Assembly: GCA_947479185.1 (NCBI GenBank)
Contig: CANJYY010000203.1
Span: forward strand, 1 to 5,588
Origin: Caulobacteraceae bacterium
Lineage (GTDB): Bacteria; Pseudomonadota; Alphaproteobacteria; Caulobacterales; Caulobacteraceae
Direction: 5' to 3'
DNA: 5,588 bases
The position numbers and the translations under genes are program-made. The first letter of the stretch is position 1, and each line of letters starts with the position of its first letter. Of the stretch, positions 1 through 5,573 are shown piece after piece. The notes beneath the pieces are model-generated. The model was given only the letters and a program-made list of their open reading frames with translations, was not told the origin of the DNA and did no database searches.

Positions 1-1760
1 AGCGGGCCGATCAGCTCCAGCACCCGGGCGTGATAGCCGTCCATCTGGGCGGTTTCCTCGTCGGTCAGCAGGTCGACGTCGATGCAGGCCCGGTCGATCG
101 GGGCCCAGGTCAGGTTCTCGAACGCCAGCATCGGCCGCTCGCCGCCTGGCACGCCGGTCGCCTCGGTGACGTACTGCAGGTTCTCGATGCGGATGCCGTA
201 TTCGCCCGGCTTGTAGTAGCCCGGTTCGTTGCTGAGGATCATGCCGGGGCGCAGGGCGACGCTGTTGGGGGCCTTGGCGATACGCTGCGGGCCCTCGTGG
301 ACGCCGAGATAGGCGCCGACGCCATGGCCGGTGCCGTGGTCGTAGTCGAGGCCGGCGTTCCACAGCGGCGCGCGCGCCAGCACGTCGAGCGCCGAGCCGG
401 TCGTTCCGACCGGGAACCGCACGCGGGCCAGATGCAGATGGCCCTTCAGCACCAGGGTGAAGCGATGCCGCATCTCGTCCGACGGCGCGCCGATGGCCAT
501 GGTGCGGGTCACGTCGGTGGTGCCGTCGAGGTACTGGCCGCCGCTGTCGACCAGCAGCAGCGAGCCCGGGGCGCAGCGCTCGTTGCTGCGCTCGGTCGGG
601 CGGTAGTGGGGCAGGGCGCCGTGGCCGTTGGCCGCGCCGATGGTGTCGAATGACAGGTCCTTCAGCGCGCCGGTCGCCTCGCGGAAGGCTTCCAGCTTCG
701 CCACGGCCTCCTTCTCGTCCGGCGGATTGTTCTGCCCCTCGGTGGCGATCCAGTGGAGGAAGTTGGTCAGGGCGGCGCCGTCGCGGATATGGGCGCGGGC
801 CGTGCCGGCCAGCTCGACGGCGTTCTTGCAGGCGCGGGGCAGGGTGCAGGGATCCATCGCCCGCAGCACCGTCGCGCCCTCCGCGGCCAGGGTGTCGAAA
901 TACCAGGCCGATGACTGCGCCGGGTCGACCAGCACGGTCTTGCCCTTCAGGTCCGACAGCGCGCCGGCCAGGGCCTCGGGCGCCTCCAGCGTCACCTGGT
1001 TGCCGAGCCAGGCCGGCAGGTCCTGGGTCACCTTGGCGGGGTCGAGGAACAGTCGCGCCGTGCCGTCGGCGTTGACCACGGCCTGGCCGATGGGCAGCGG
1101 CGAGCGGATCACGTCGCCGCCGCGGATGTTGAACAGCCAGGCGATCGAGGCCGGGGCGGTGATCACCGAAGCGTCGGCGCCGTCCCGCGCCAGGGCCTCG
1201 CCGATGCGCGCGCGCTTGGCGGTGGACTCCTCGCCGGCGTAGTCCAGCGGCTGGGGCACGACCGGGGCGGTCGGCTGGGCGGGCCGGCTCAGACCCCAGG
1301 CGGCGTCCAGCGGGTTGGGATCGACCGGCTTCAGCGACGCGCCGGCCTTCTCGGCGGCGGCGCGCAGGCCCGCGAGGGCGTCGGGGCTGTGCAGGCGCGG
1401 GTCGTAGCCGAGCACCGCGCCCTTGCCGGCGGTTTCGAGGTAGGCGGGCACGCCGCCCTCGACGAGGTCGCGGATCTCGAACACCGACGCATCGACCTGC
1501 TCGCGGACCTGCAGGGTGTAGCGACCGTCGACGAACACGGCAGCCCGATCCTTGAGGATCACCGCCGCCCCGGCCGAGCCGGTGAAGCCGGTGGCCCAGG
1601 CGAGACGGTCGTTGGCCTCGGGCAGGTATTCGTTCTGGTGCTCGTCCTCATGCGGAATGAGGAAGCCGTCGAGGCCCTGGGCCTGCATCGCCGCGCGGAT
1701 CAGCGGCACATGGCGCGGGCCGAAGCCCGGGTCGGTCGATTCATCGAAGGTCTGGCGCAT
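1..1760 (-). CDS. Xaa-Pro aminopeptidase (peptidase M24B), C-terminal end cut by window
   Basis: Metallo-aminopeptidase that removes an N-terminal residue preceding proline, probably cytosolic because no signal peptide is seen. The 586 visible codons are open from ATG at 1760 to the window edge; relatives have about 600 residues, so only a short C-terminal tail is missing. It has the long three-domain layout: a creatinase-like N domain (about residues 15-140), a second creatinase-like domain (165-325), the pita-bread M24 domain (335-545), and the start of the M24 C-terminal extension. The dinuclear metal ligands are all readable: D405 in VDSGGQY, D416 in GTTDVTRT, H479 in HGTGHGVG, E512 in SNEPGYY and E526 in RIEN. 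H475 and H488 match the accessory catalytic histidines. The start is supported by the family-like opening MRQTFDESTDPG, although the Shine-Dalgarno is weak. It is divergent from the carbonic anhydrase gene. Family assignment is secure; physiological substrates are unknown. Confidence 0.95.
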   Translation of the reverse strand, partial: MRQTFDESTDPGFGPRHVPLIRAAMQAQGLDGFLIPHEDEHQNEYLPEANDRLAWATGFTGSAGAAVILKDRAAVFVDGRYTLQVREQVDASVFEIRDLVEGGVPAYLETAGKGAVLGYDPRLHSPDALAGLRAAAEKAGASLKPVDPNPLDAAWGLSRPAQPTAPVVPQPLDYAGEESTAKRARIGEALARDGADASVITAPASIAWLFNIRGGDVIRSPLPIGQAVVNADGTARLFLDPAKVTQDLPAWLGNQVTLEAPEALAGALSDLKGKTVLVDPAQSSAWYFDTLAAEGATVLRAMDPCTLPRACKNAVELAGTARAHIRDGAALTNFLHWIATEGQNNPPDEKEAVAKLEAFREATGALKDLSFDTIGAANGHGALPHYRPTERSNERCAPGSLLLVDSGGQYLDGTTDVTRTMAIGAPSDEMRHRFTLVLKGHLHLARVRFPVGTTGSALDVLARAPLWNAGLDYDHGTGHGVGAYLGVHEGPQRIAKAPNSVALRPGMILSNEPGYYKPGEYGIRIENLQYVTEATGVPGGERPMLAFENLTWAPIDRACIDVDLLTDEETAQMDGYHARVLELIGP

Positions 1761-1864
1761 GACCGCAGCCTATTCGTCCGACGTCGCTCGCGCCACAGCA
1801 GGAAACAGATTGCTAACCGGCGAGCCTCACGGTGCCGTCATCAACCAACGATCGCCGAGCCCCC
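1761..1864. promoter_or_regulatory. divergent intergenic region between aminopeptidase and carbonic anhydrase genes
   Basis: These 104 bp separate two start codons that point away from each other, so promoters for both genes should lie here or just inside the coding ends. I could not identify a convincing -35/-10 pair on either strand. A GTG at 1832 would extend the plus-strand gene by 11 codons into this region. The call rests on gene arrangement only. Confidence 0.4.
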
Positions 1865-2401
1865 ATGACCTGCTGCAATGCCATCCTGCCCGCCCCGATG
1901 TCGCGCCGCCGCGCGCTCCAGGCCGTCGCCCTCGGCGCGGGCGTCAGTCTGCTGTCGATGCTTCGTCCGGGCGTGGCGAAGGCGGGCGGCCACACCGAGA
2001 TGCTGCTGCTGACCTGCATGGACTTCCGGCTGGCCAACGAGATCGAGGCCTACATGGAGGCCCGTGGCCTGCGGGACAAATACGATCACGTCGTCCTGGC
2101 CGGCGCCTCGCTGGGCGCGCTCAACGACCGCTTCCCGGCCTGGACCGAGGTGTTCTGGCAGCACCTGGACCTGGCCATCGAACTGCACGAGGTGCATCGG
2201 GTCATGGTGCTCGATCACCGCGACTGCGGCGCCTACAAGATGATCCTCGGCGAGGCTTCGGTGAAGGACCCCGAGACAGAGCTGAAGAGCCACGTGAAGC
2301 AGCTCTACGCCCTGCGCTCGGCCATCCTCGCCAAGCATCCGCACATGGAGGTCGAGATCGGCCTCATGGCGCTGGATGGCGCGGTGATGCAGATCGTCTG
2401 A
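1865..2401 (+). CDS. beta-type carbonic anhydrase with twin-arginine signal peptide
   Basis: A 178-residue protein carrying the beta-carbonic anhydrase zinc signature: C51-x-D53-x-R55 (CMDFR) and H118-x-x-C121 (HRDCGAYK). C51, H118 and C121 would bind zinc, and D53/R55 form the usual catalytic dyad, for CO2 hydration to bicarbonate. The N terminus has a Tat-like signal: S13-R14-R15-R16-A-L-Q, a hydrophobic stretch at 20-33, and a plausible AKA cleavage site at 38-40. This suggests folded, zinc-loaded export to the periplasm. The wording of the core (YDHVVLAGASLGAL, then LDHRDCGAYK, ending ALDG) resembles a short subfamily usually annotated as putative carbonic anhydrase. The ATG at 1865 is chosen; GTG 1832 (11 codons longer) and ATG 1898 (starting at the RR motif) are alternatives, and none has a strong Shine-Dalgarno. 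It is convergent with the next gene. Zinc binding is likely; catalytic activity and export are inferred. Confidence 0.88.
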   Translation: MTCCNAILPAPMSRRRALQAVALGAGVSLLSMLRPGVAKAGGHTEMLLLTCMDFRLANEIEAYMEARGLRDKYDHVVLAGASLGALNDRFPAWTEVFWQHLDLAIELHEVHRVMVLDHRDCGAYKMILGEASVKDPETELKSHVKQLYALRSAILAKHPHMEVEIGLMALDGAVMQIV

Positions 2402-2404
2402 CGG

Positions 2405-2776
2405 TTACATCGGCGGATCTTGCGGCGGCGGCGTGTCGCCGGGGAGCGGCGTAGCGCTGGTTGCGGCGTCGCTGGCGCTCCGGGCCGCGCGGTCGGCGGC
2501 GGCGCGGGCGGCGGCTTCGCTGGCCGCGTCACGCGCGACCGTCAACGTCGATTGCGCGCCGGCGAGGGCGCCTTCGGCACGACCGAGGTCACGGGCCTGG
2601 GCGACGGCGACGTCGTCCTGCTCGGGCACGGTCTGGCTCGTGACCATGAAGGCGACGGCGATGATGGCCACCACGGCCACGACCGCCGCGACGACCCACG
2701 GGGTCGCGTTGCTGCTGCGCGGGCCGACCGAGCGGTTGTCGACGGGCGGCGGGTTCTGGGGATCGGTATAGGTCAT
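2405..2776 (-). CDS. small single-pass membrane protein with Ala-rich stalk, function unknown
   Basis: A 123-residue protein that I do not recognise as a named family. It has a Pro-rich polar N terminus with R15 and R20, one strongly hydrophobic segment at about residues 26-46, and an Ala/Arg/Asp-rich stretch (55-108) likely to be a long helix or coiled coil. It ends in a Pro-rich tail (109-123). By the positive-inside rule the N terminus should be cytoplasmic and the helical stalk periplasmic. A clear GGAGG Shine-Dalgarno (positions 2784-2788 on the plus strand) sits 7 nt before the ATG, which supports both the gene and the start. It lies 67 bp downstream of prmA on the same strand, so it could be read from the same transcript. 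Its stop is 3 bp from the stop of the convergent carbonic anhydrase gene. Low-complexity composition makes homology searches unreliable here. Confidence 0.75.
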   Translation of the reverse strand: MTYTDPQNPPPVDNRSVGPRSSNATPWVVAAVVAVVAIIAVAFMVTSQTVPEQDDVAVAQARDLGRAEGALAGAQSTLTVARDAASEAAARAAADRAARSASDAATSATPLPGDTPPPQDPPM

Positions 2777-2783
2777 GGACGGC

Positions 2784-2788
2784 CCTCC
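2784..2788 (-). promoter_or_regulatory. strong Shine-Dalgarno for the small membrane protein
   Basis: The minus strand reads GGAGG here, 7 nt upstream of the ATG at 2776. It is the strongest ribosome-binding site in the window and decides the start of a gene that otherwise has little homology evidence. Confidence 0.7.
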
Positions 2789-2843
2789 GTGGGGATAAGC
2801 CCCCGACGGGCAGACAACGCCGCGCGGAAACAGCGGTTCCGGT

Positions 2844-3710
2844 TCAGGCCCGCTGCAGGACCAGCGTCGCCCAGGCGTCGCGGTGGATGCGACGCACCAC
2901 GCGGAAGCCCTTGGACAGGTAAGCCGCCTTCACCCGGCGCTCCTGGGTGCGCAGCAGACCGGACAGGATGGCCATGCCGCCCGGGCGCAGCGCGCCCTTG
3001 ATGTCCTGGGCCAGGGCGACCAGCGGCGGGGCGAGGATGTTGGCGAACACCAGGTCGTAGGGCGCGTCCTGGCGCACCAGCCGGTGGTTCAGGCCCGAGG
3101 CGTGGACGAAGCGCGCCTTCGCGGCGTTCTCGACGGCGTTCTCGTTGGCGATGCGCACGCTGGGGCCGTCGATGTCGGTGCCGACGGCCTTCTTCGAGCC
3201 GGTGCGGGCGGCGGCGATGGCCAGCACGCCCGTGCCGCAGCCGACGTCGAGCACGCGGCCGAAGCGGCGCGCCTTGAGCAGGTCGTCATAGGCCTTCAGG
3301 CAGCCGGCCGTGGTGCCGTGGTGGCCGGTGCCGAAGGCCGCGCCGGCCTCGATGCGCAGCTTGACCGCGTTGACCGGGGCCCGGCCGGTGTCGTGGACGC
3401 CGTAGACGAAGAAGCGACCCTCGCGCACCGGCGGCAGGCCGGACAGGGCCATGGCCAGCCAGTCGGCGTCGGCCAGGGCCTCGACGAGGACCGTCAGGCC
3501 GCCCGAGGCGATCAGGCTGGCCTCGATGCCCTCGGCTTCCTCGGTCGAGGTCGGGAAGGCGTCGATGCGCCAGATGCCCTTGTCCTCGTCCTCTTCGAGG
3601 ATCGAGTAGGTGGCGCCTTCCAGCATGGGATTGGCGTCAAGGGCGTCGGCGGCGGCTTCCGCCAGGGCGCGCGGGCCGCGGGCGATGATCTGGAGGGCTT
3701 GTTCGGTCAT
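2844..3710 (-). CDS. prmA: ribosomal protein L11 methyltransferase PrmA
   Basis: A cytosolic S-adenosylmethionine-dependent enzyme; in well-studied bacteria it methylates lysines and the N terminus of ribosomal protein L11. The 288-residue length is normal for the family. The N-terminal substrate-recognition part (about 1-110) precedes the PrmA signature [10 protein letters not shown] at 125-134. The Rossmann methyltransferase core follows: motif I DVGCGTG at 155-161, the acidic end of strand 2 in GTDID (177-181), and FANILAPPL at 222-230 in place of the NPPY loop. All key motifs are intact. The ATG at 3710 follows AAGGGGA with about 4 nt spacing. The gene lies 31 bp downstream of the JmjC-like cupin gene on the same strand, implying co-transcription, and the gap forms a perfect hairpin over the ribosome-binding site (listed separately). 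Identification is secure. Confidence 0.97.
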   Translation of the reverse strand: MTEQALQIIARGPRALAEAAADALDANPMLEGATYSILEEDEDKGIWRIDAFPTSTEEAEGIEASLIASGGLTVLVEALADADWLAMALSGLPPVREGRFFVYGVHDTGRAPVNAVKLRIEAGAAFGTGHHGTTAGCLKAYDDLLKARRFGRVLDVGCGTGVLAIAAARTGSKKAVGTDIDGPSVRIANENAVENAAKARFVHASGLNHRLVRQDAPYDLVFANILAPPLVALAQDIKGALRPGGMAILSGLLRTQERRVKAAYLSKGFRVVRRIHRDAWATLVLQRA

Positions 3711-3736
3711 GGCGTCCCCTTAACCGCAGGGACGCC
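3711..3736 (-). promoter_or_regulatory. hairpin over the prmA ribosome-binding site
   Basis: A perfect 8-bp inverted repeat: positions 3711-3718 (GGCGTCCC on the plus strand) pair with 3729-3736 (GGGACGCC) around a 10-nt loop. On the transcript the 3' arm ends directly at the prmA ATG and contains most of the Shine-Dalgarno-like AAGGGGA. The 5' arm begins 5 nt after the stop codon of the upstream cupin gene, so a terminating ribosome would disrupt it. The perfect pairing is seen directly. A role in translational coupling is inference; it is not a typical terminator because no U-tract follows. Confidence 0.4.
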
Positions 3737-3741
3737 CGCCG

Positions 3742-4755
3742 TCACGCGGCCTTGCGCTCTTCCGTGCGCCGGCGGGTCGACTTGCGCGCGGCCTTTGCCG
3801 GTTTGGCGACCTGCGCCCAGTCCGGCGCCATGCCCTCGCGCCAGCGCACGCAGCCCGGCGCCGAAAGGTCGACATCGAAGCGGCGAACGGGCGAGCGTTC
3901 GACATTGTGCGCCGGCGGGGCCCAGGTTTTCAGCGCCCTGGCGAGCAGCAGGCTGGCCGGGGCCAGGGCCTGCATCACGCCGCGCGACTTCGGCGCCCAG
4001 CCCAGAGCCCGGCGCATGCGGCCGTGGGTGTAGAACACGCTGTTGGTCAGCATCGACTGCGGGGAAGAGAACTCGACCGAGATCGACACGTTCAGGTCGT
4101 CGCCGTTGACCACCCGGTGCGGCGAATGGTGCGGCCAGAAGGCGGCCTGGCCGGGTTTCAGCGGCACCGGCAGGCCGTGGTCCGCGAACGACGCCTTCCA
4201 CGGCAGGTCGGACAGGGTTTCCTTGAGCAGGATGGCCTCCATCGCGGCCTCGGTGACGATGTCCTCGCGCGGCGGATAGACGTGGACGGTCTTGTTGCCG
4301 CGAACATGCCAGAGCATCGTCTCGGCCGGATCGACATGGAAGAAGATGCCCATGTTGGGGCTGGAGATCAGCACCGCGGCGTCGGCCGAGAGGTGCGGCA
4401 GGCCGGTCTCCCTGGAGAACTCGCCCATCAGCTGGTCGAACACGACCTTGTAGCGCGGGTTTTTCGTCATGGCGCTGCGGGGCGAAACCCACAGGGCGCC
4501 GGTGCGGGCCGCCGCGACCAGCTCCTCGCCCGACAGGCCATTGGCCTCGCCGGCGATCCAGGTCTCGTCCGCCGGCGGATTGGGCCGCATGGTGCAGATG
4601 GTCACCTCGTCGCGCGGATGCTCGTCGAGCAGGGTCGCCAGCGCCGCGTCGGTGAACAGGCCGGTCTGTTCCAGCCGGTGGTTGAACCGCAGGATCTCCT
4701 TGCGGACGATCTTCTTCTGGTCGGTCGAAAGCGGCGGCAGAATGCGGTCGGTCAT
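3742..4755 (-). CDS. JmjC-like cupin domain protein, putative Fe(II)/2-oxoglutarate oxygenase
   Basis: A 337-residue cytosolic protein. An N-terminal helical region (about 1-120, with FNHRLEQTGLFTDAALATLL) precedes a JmjC/cupin-like double-stranded beta-helix. The candidate metal triad is H140-x-D142 (FFHVDPAETMLWHVRG) and H213 in the C-terminal strand motif PGQAAFWPHHSPHRVVNG (201-218). K155 and the YPP at 160-162 fit the usual G-x-K...PP segment of JmjC folds such as FIH. The pattern suggests Fe(II)- and 2-oxoglutarate-dependent hydroxylation, but the substrate is unknown and a non-catalytic sensor or regulator is possible. The C terminus (318-337) is rich in Lys and Arg, a possible nucleic-acid or ribosome contact. 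The ATG at 4755 (MTDRILPPLS) is chosen because the open frame upstream runs through intergenic repeats; its Shine-Dalgarno is weak. It is followed closely by prmA, suggesting an operon. Confidence 0.85.
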   Translation of the reverse strand: MTDRILPPLSTDQKKIVRKEILRFNHRLEQTGLFTDAALATLLDEHPRDEVTICTMRPNPPADETWIAGEANGLSGEELVAAARTGALWVSPRSAMTKNPRYKVVFDQLMGEFSRETGLPHLSADAAVLISSPNMGIFFHVDPAETMLWHVRGNKTVHVYPPREDIVTEAAMEAILLKETLSDLPWKASFADHGLPVPLKPGQAAFWPHHSPHRVVNGDDLNVSISVEFSSPQSMLTNSVFYTHGRMRRALGWAPKSRGVMQALAPASLLLARALKTWAPPAHNVERSPVRRFDVDLSAPGCVRWREGMAPDWAQVAKPAKAARKSTRRRTEERKAA

Positions 4756-4819
4756 GCCCAGTGTCCCAATGCGGCGCAGGTTGGAACTCGCGCAGCAAGG
4801 GATTTGCCAGTCGGGGGGA

Positions 4820-4847
4820 GGGGACATGCACTTCAGTGCGTGTCCCC
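4820..4847. repeat. palindromic repeat, GGGGACA-ended hairpin (left)
   Basis: Arms 4820-4831 (GGGGACATGCAC) and 4836-4847 (GTGCGTGTCCCC) pair over 12 bp with one mismatch around a TTCA loop. In plus-strand RNA the mismatch (4827/4840) is a U-G wobble. It shares its outer seven bases with the hairpin at 5026 but has different inner bases. Confidence 0.85.
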
Positions 4848-4877
4848 CGTCGGCGGGTGATGCATCGCCCACCCCGC

Positions 4878-5003
4878 CCGTCATCCTCGGGCTTGTCCCG
4901 AGGACCCATGCGCACCACCCGTGATGACCCAAGGCATCGCCATGGCCGCCATTCCCTCGTCCACGGTGTTCTTGGGTCGTCGGAACAAGTCCGACGATGA
5001 CGG
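4878..5003. repeat. 126-bp intergenic repeat element with inverted palindromic ends
   Basis: The left end (4878-4910) and the right end (4971-5003) are 33-bp inverted copies matching at 28 positions. Each end is itself a perfect palindrome: 4884-4891 with 4897-4904 around CTTGT, and 4977-4984 with 4990-4997 around ACAAG. An inner segment, GACCCAAG at 4926-4933, is also perfectly complementary to 4971-4978, so the right end has two possible partners. The style matches the abundant intergenic TCATCCTCGGGCTTGTCCC-type repeats of alphaproteobacteria. There is no open gene, no transposase and no GANTC methylation site inside. It is best read as a non-autonomous, REP- or MITE-like repeat. Confidence 0.85.
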
Positions 5004-5025
5004 AGGTTTGGGGAGAGCGGGGTGA

Positions 5026-5054
5026 GGGGACACGTACCTGCGGTACATGTCCCC
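5026..5054. repeat. palindromic repeat, GGGGACA-ended hairpin (right)
   Basis: Arms 5026-5038 (GGGGACACGTACC) and 5042-5054 (GGTACATGTCCCC) pair over 13 bp with one mismatch around a TGC loop. In minus-strand RNA the mismatch (5033/5047) is a G-U wobble. It begins 6 bp after the stop of the minus-strand gene ending at 5061, so it could stabilise or end that transcript, but there is no U-tract. Confidence 0.85.
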
Positions 5055-5060
5055 GAGCGC

Positions 5061-5387
5061 CTACTGCCGCGGCCCGCCCAGCAGGCCCGACGCATCGACG
5101 CCGCGCGCATCGGCGGACGGCGCGCGCATCGGCGGGAACACCGCCGCGATCGGCTTTTTCGGCAGCAGCGGCGCGACGGTCATCGGCTGGCCTAGGCCCG
5201 CGAGAATGTCGCCGTCGGCGCTGGGGTAGCGGACCGGCGTCGCGTCGGGCGCCGCGGCGGTCACCTCCTGGGTCGCGGCGGCCTCGATGATGGCGTTGGT
5301 CCGGCTGGCGGCATAGGGCCGCTGGTCGACGGCCGCGCCGTGTCCGAAAGCGGTCGCGCCGGCCAGCATCAGGGGCAAGAGGATCAT
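5061..5387 (-). CDS. small exported hypothetical protein
   Basis: A 108-residue protein of unrecognised family. The N terminus (MILLPLMLAGATAFG) is hydrophobic and looks like a signal peptide, with possible cleavage near residues 15-19, but it lacks the usual positive n-region, so export is only probable. The rest is rich in Ala, Pro and small polar residues with no cysteine and no recognisable domain, suggesting a partly disordered periplasmic or secreted protein. The ATG at 5387 is preferred because GGAGA (5393-5397 on the plus strand) sits 5 nt upstream. The ATG at 5399 gives four more residues (META) but has no good ribosome-binding site. A 15-bp direct repeat lies near the 3' end. Palindromes lie on both sides of the gene. 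Codon use resembles that of its neighbours. The coding call is moderate because there is no homology evidence. Confidence 0.6.
   Translation of the reverse strand: MILLPLMLAGATAFGHGAAVDQRPYAASRTNAIIEAAATQEVTAAAPDATPVRYPSADGDILAGLGQPMTVAPLLPKKPIAAVFPPMRAPSADARGVDASGLLGGPRQ
5102..5135. repeat. 15-bp direct repeat within the small exported protein gene
   Basis: CGCGCGCATCGGCGG occurs at 5102-5116 and again at 5121-5135, a period of 19 bp. Because 19 is not a multiple of three, the two copies are read in different frames (PPMRA and PSADARG on the minus strand), so it is not a peptide repeat. Confidence 0.7.
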
Positions 5388-5473
5388 CGCGGTCTCCATC
5401 GCTCGTCGCAGGCAGAGCGCGGCAGACGGCGGATGGTTGCGCGGCGGTGTCTCCGATGTCCCGATAGGCTGAT

Positions 5474-5496
5474 CCTTCTCCCCTTGCGGGAGAAGG
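5474..5496. repeat. CCTTCTCCC / GGGAGAAGG hairpin
   Basis: A perfect 9-bp stem (5474-5482 with 5488-5496) around a 5-nt loop. The same core (CTTCTCCCCTTG, then GGGAGAAGG) is a very common dispersed intergenic repeat in GC-rich proteobacteria. It could act as an RNA hairpin, but no U-tract follows on either strand. A second small palindrome, CCTCCAAGGAGG, follows at 5500-5511. Confidence 0.7.
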
Positions 5497-5517
5497 CAGC
5501 CTCCAAGGAGGAGCGCG

Positions 5518-5559
5518 GGGACAGGTTATCCTGTCCCTTGGGACTGGATAACCTGTCCC
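5518..5559. repeat. 42-bp palindrome of the GGGACAGG type
   Basis: Outer arms 5518-5531 (GGGACAGGTTATCC) and 5546-5559 (GGATAACCTGTCCC) are perfect 14-bp inverted repeats. After one T-T mismatch, inner arms 5533-5537 (GTCCC) and 5540-5544 (GGGAC) also pair. Each half can instead fold alone: GGGACAGG with CCTGTCCC around TTAT on the left (perfect), and a one-mismatch version on the right. Confidence 0.85.
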
Positions 5560-5573
5560 GTCCGGCGCCATCA

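Larger units (their letters stand above)
4756..5060. repeat. gene-free repeat region with nested palindromes
   Basis: These 305 bp between the cupin gene and the next minus-strand gene hold no credible coding sequence. They contain an outer hairpin at 4820-4847, a 126-bp element with inverted palindromic ends at 4878-5003, and a second outer hairpin at 5026-5054. The arrangement is nearly symmetrical, with spacers of 30 and 22 bp. The minus-strand frame is open across it, but its translation (for example VLGTSPRMT) is the kind of peptide spuriously read through alphaproteobacterial intergenic repeats. Any independent promoter for the cupin gene must lie here; I could not recognise one. Confidence 0.85.

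Noticed and set aside
1761..1864. Possible promoter on the minus strand: TTGATG followed by a TTAGCA-like box.
   Set aside because: The spacing is about 22 bp, too long for a normal sigma-70 type promoter, and the -10 match is poor.
30..1868. Several long plus-strand open frames over the aminopeptidase region.
   Set aside because: They are antisense shadows caused by high GC; the minus strand carries all five M24 metal ligands in one uninterrupted frame.
2777..2843. Possible rho-independent terminator after prmA (GGGG ATAAG CCCC).
   Set aside because: The stem is only about 4 bp and no U-tract follows on the minus strand.
2883..4109. A 408-residue plus-strand open frame opposite prmA and the cupin gene.
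   Set aside because: It spans two genes with intact family motifs on the other strand and shows only Ala/Gly/Val/Arg-rich sequence.
4878..5003. Assignment to the published Caulobacter intergenic repeats (CIR) linked to CcrM sites.
   Set aside because: The inverted-end layout is similar, but I find no GANTC site in the element, and the sequences could not be compared directly.
3707..5110. A 467-residue minus-strand open frame overlapping the cupin gene.
   Set aside because: It is a different frame over the cupin gene, is Arg/Pro/Gly rich and shows no domain; the other frame has clear JmjC-like motifs.
4820..5559. CRISPR array.
   Set aside because: The repeats are few, differ internally, are unevenly spaced and each is a self-contained palindrome; no cas gene is nearby.
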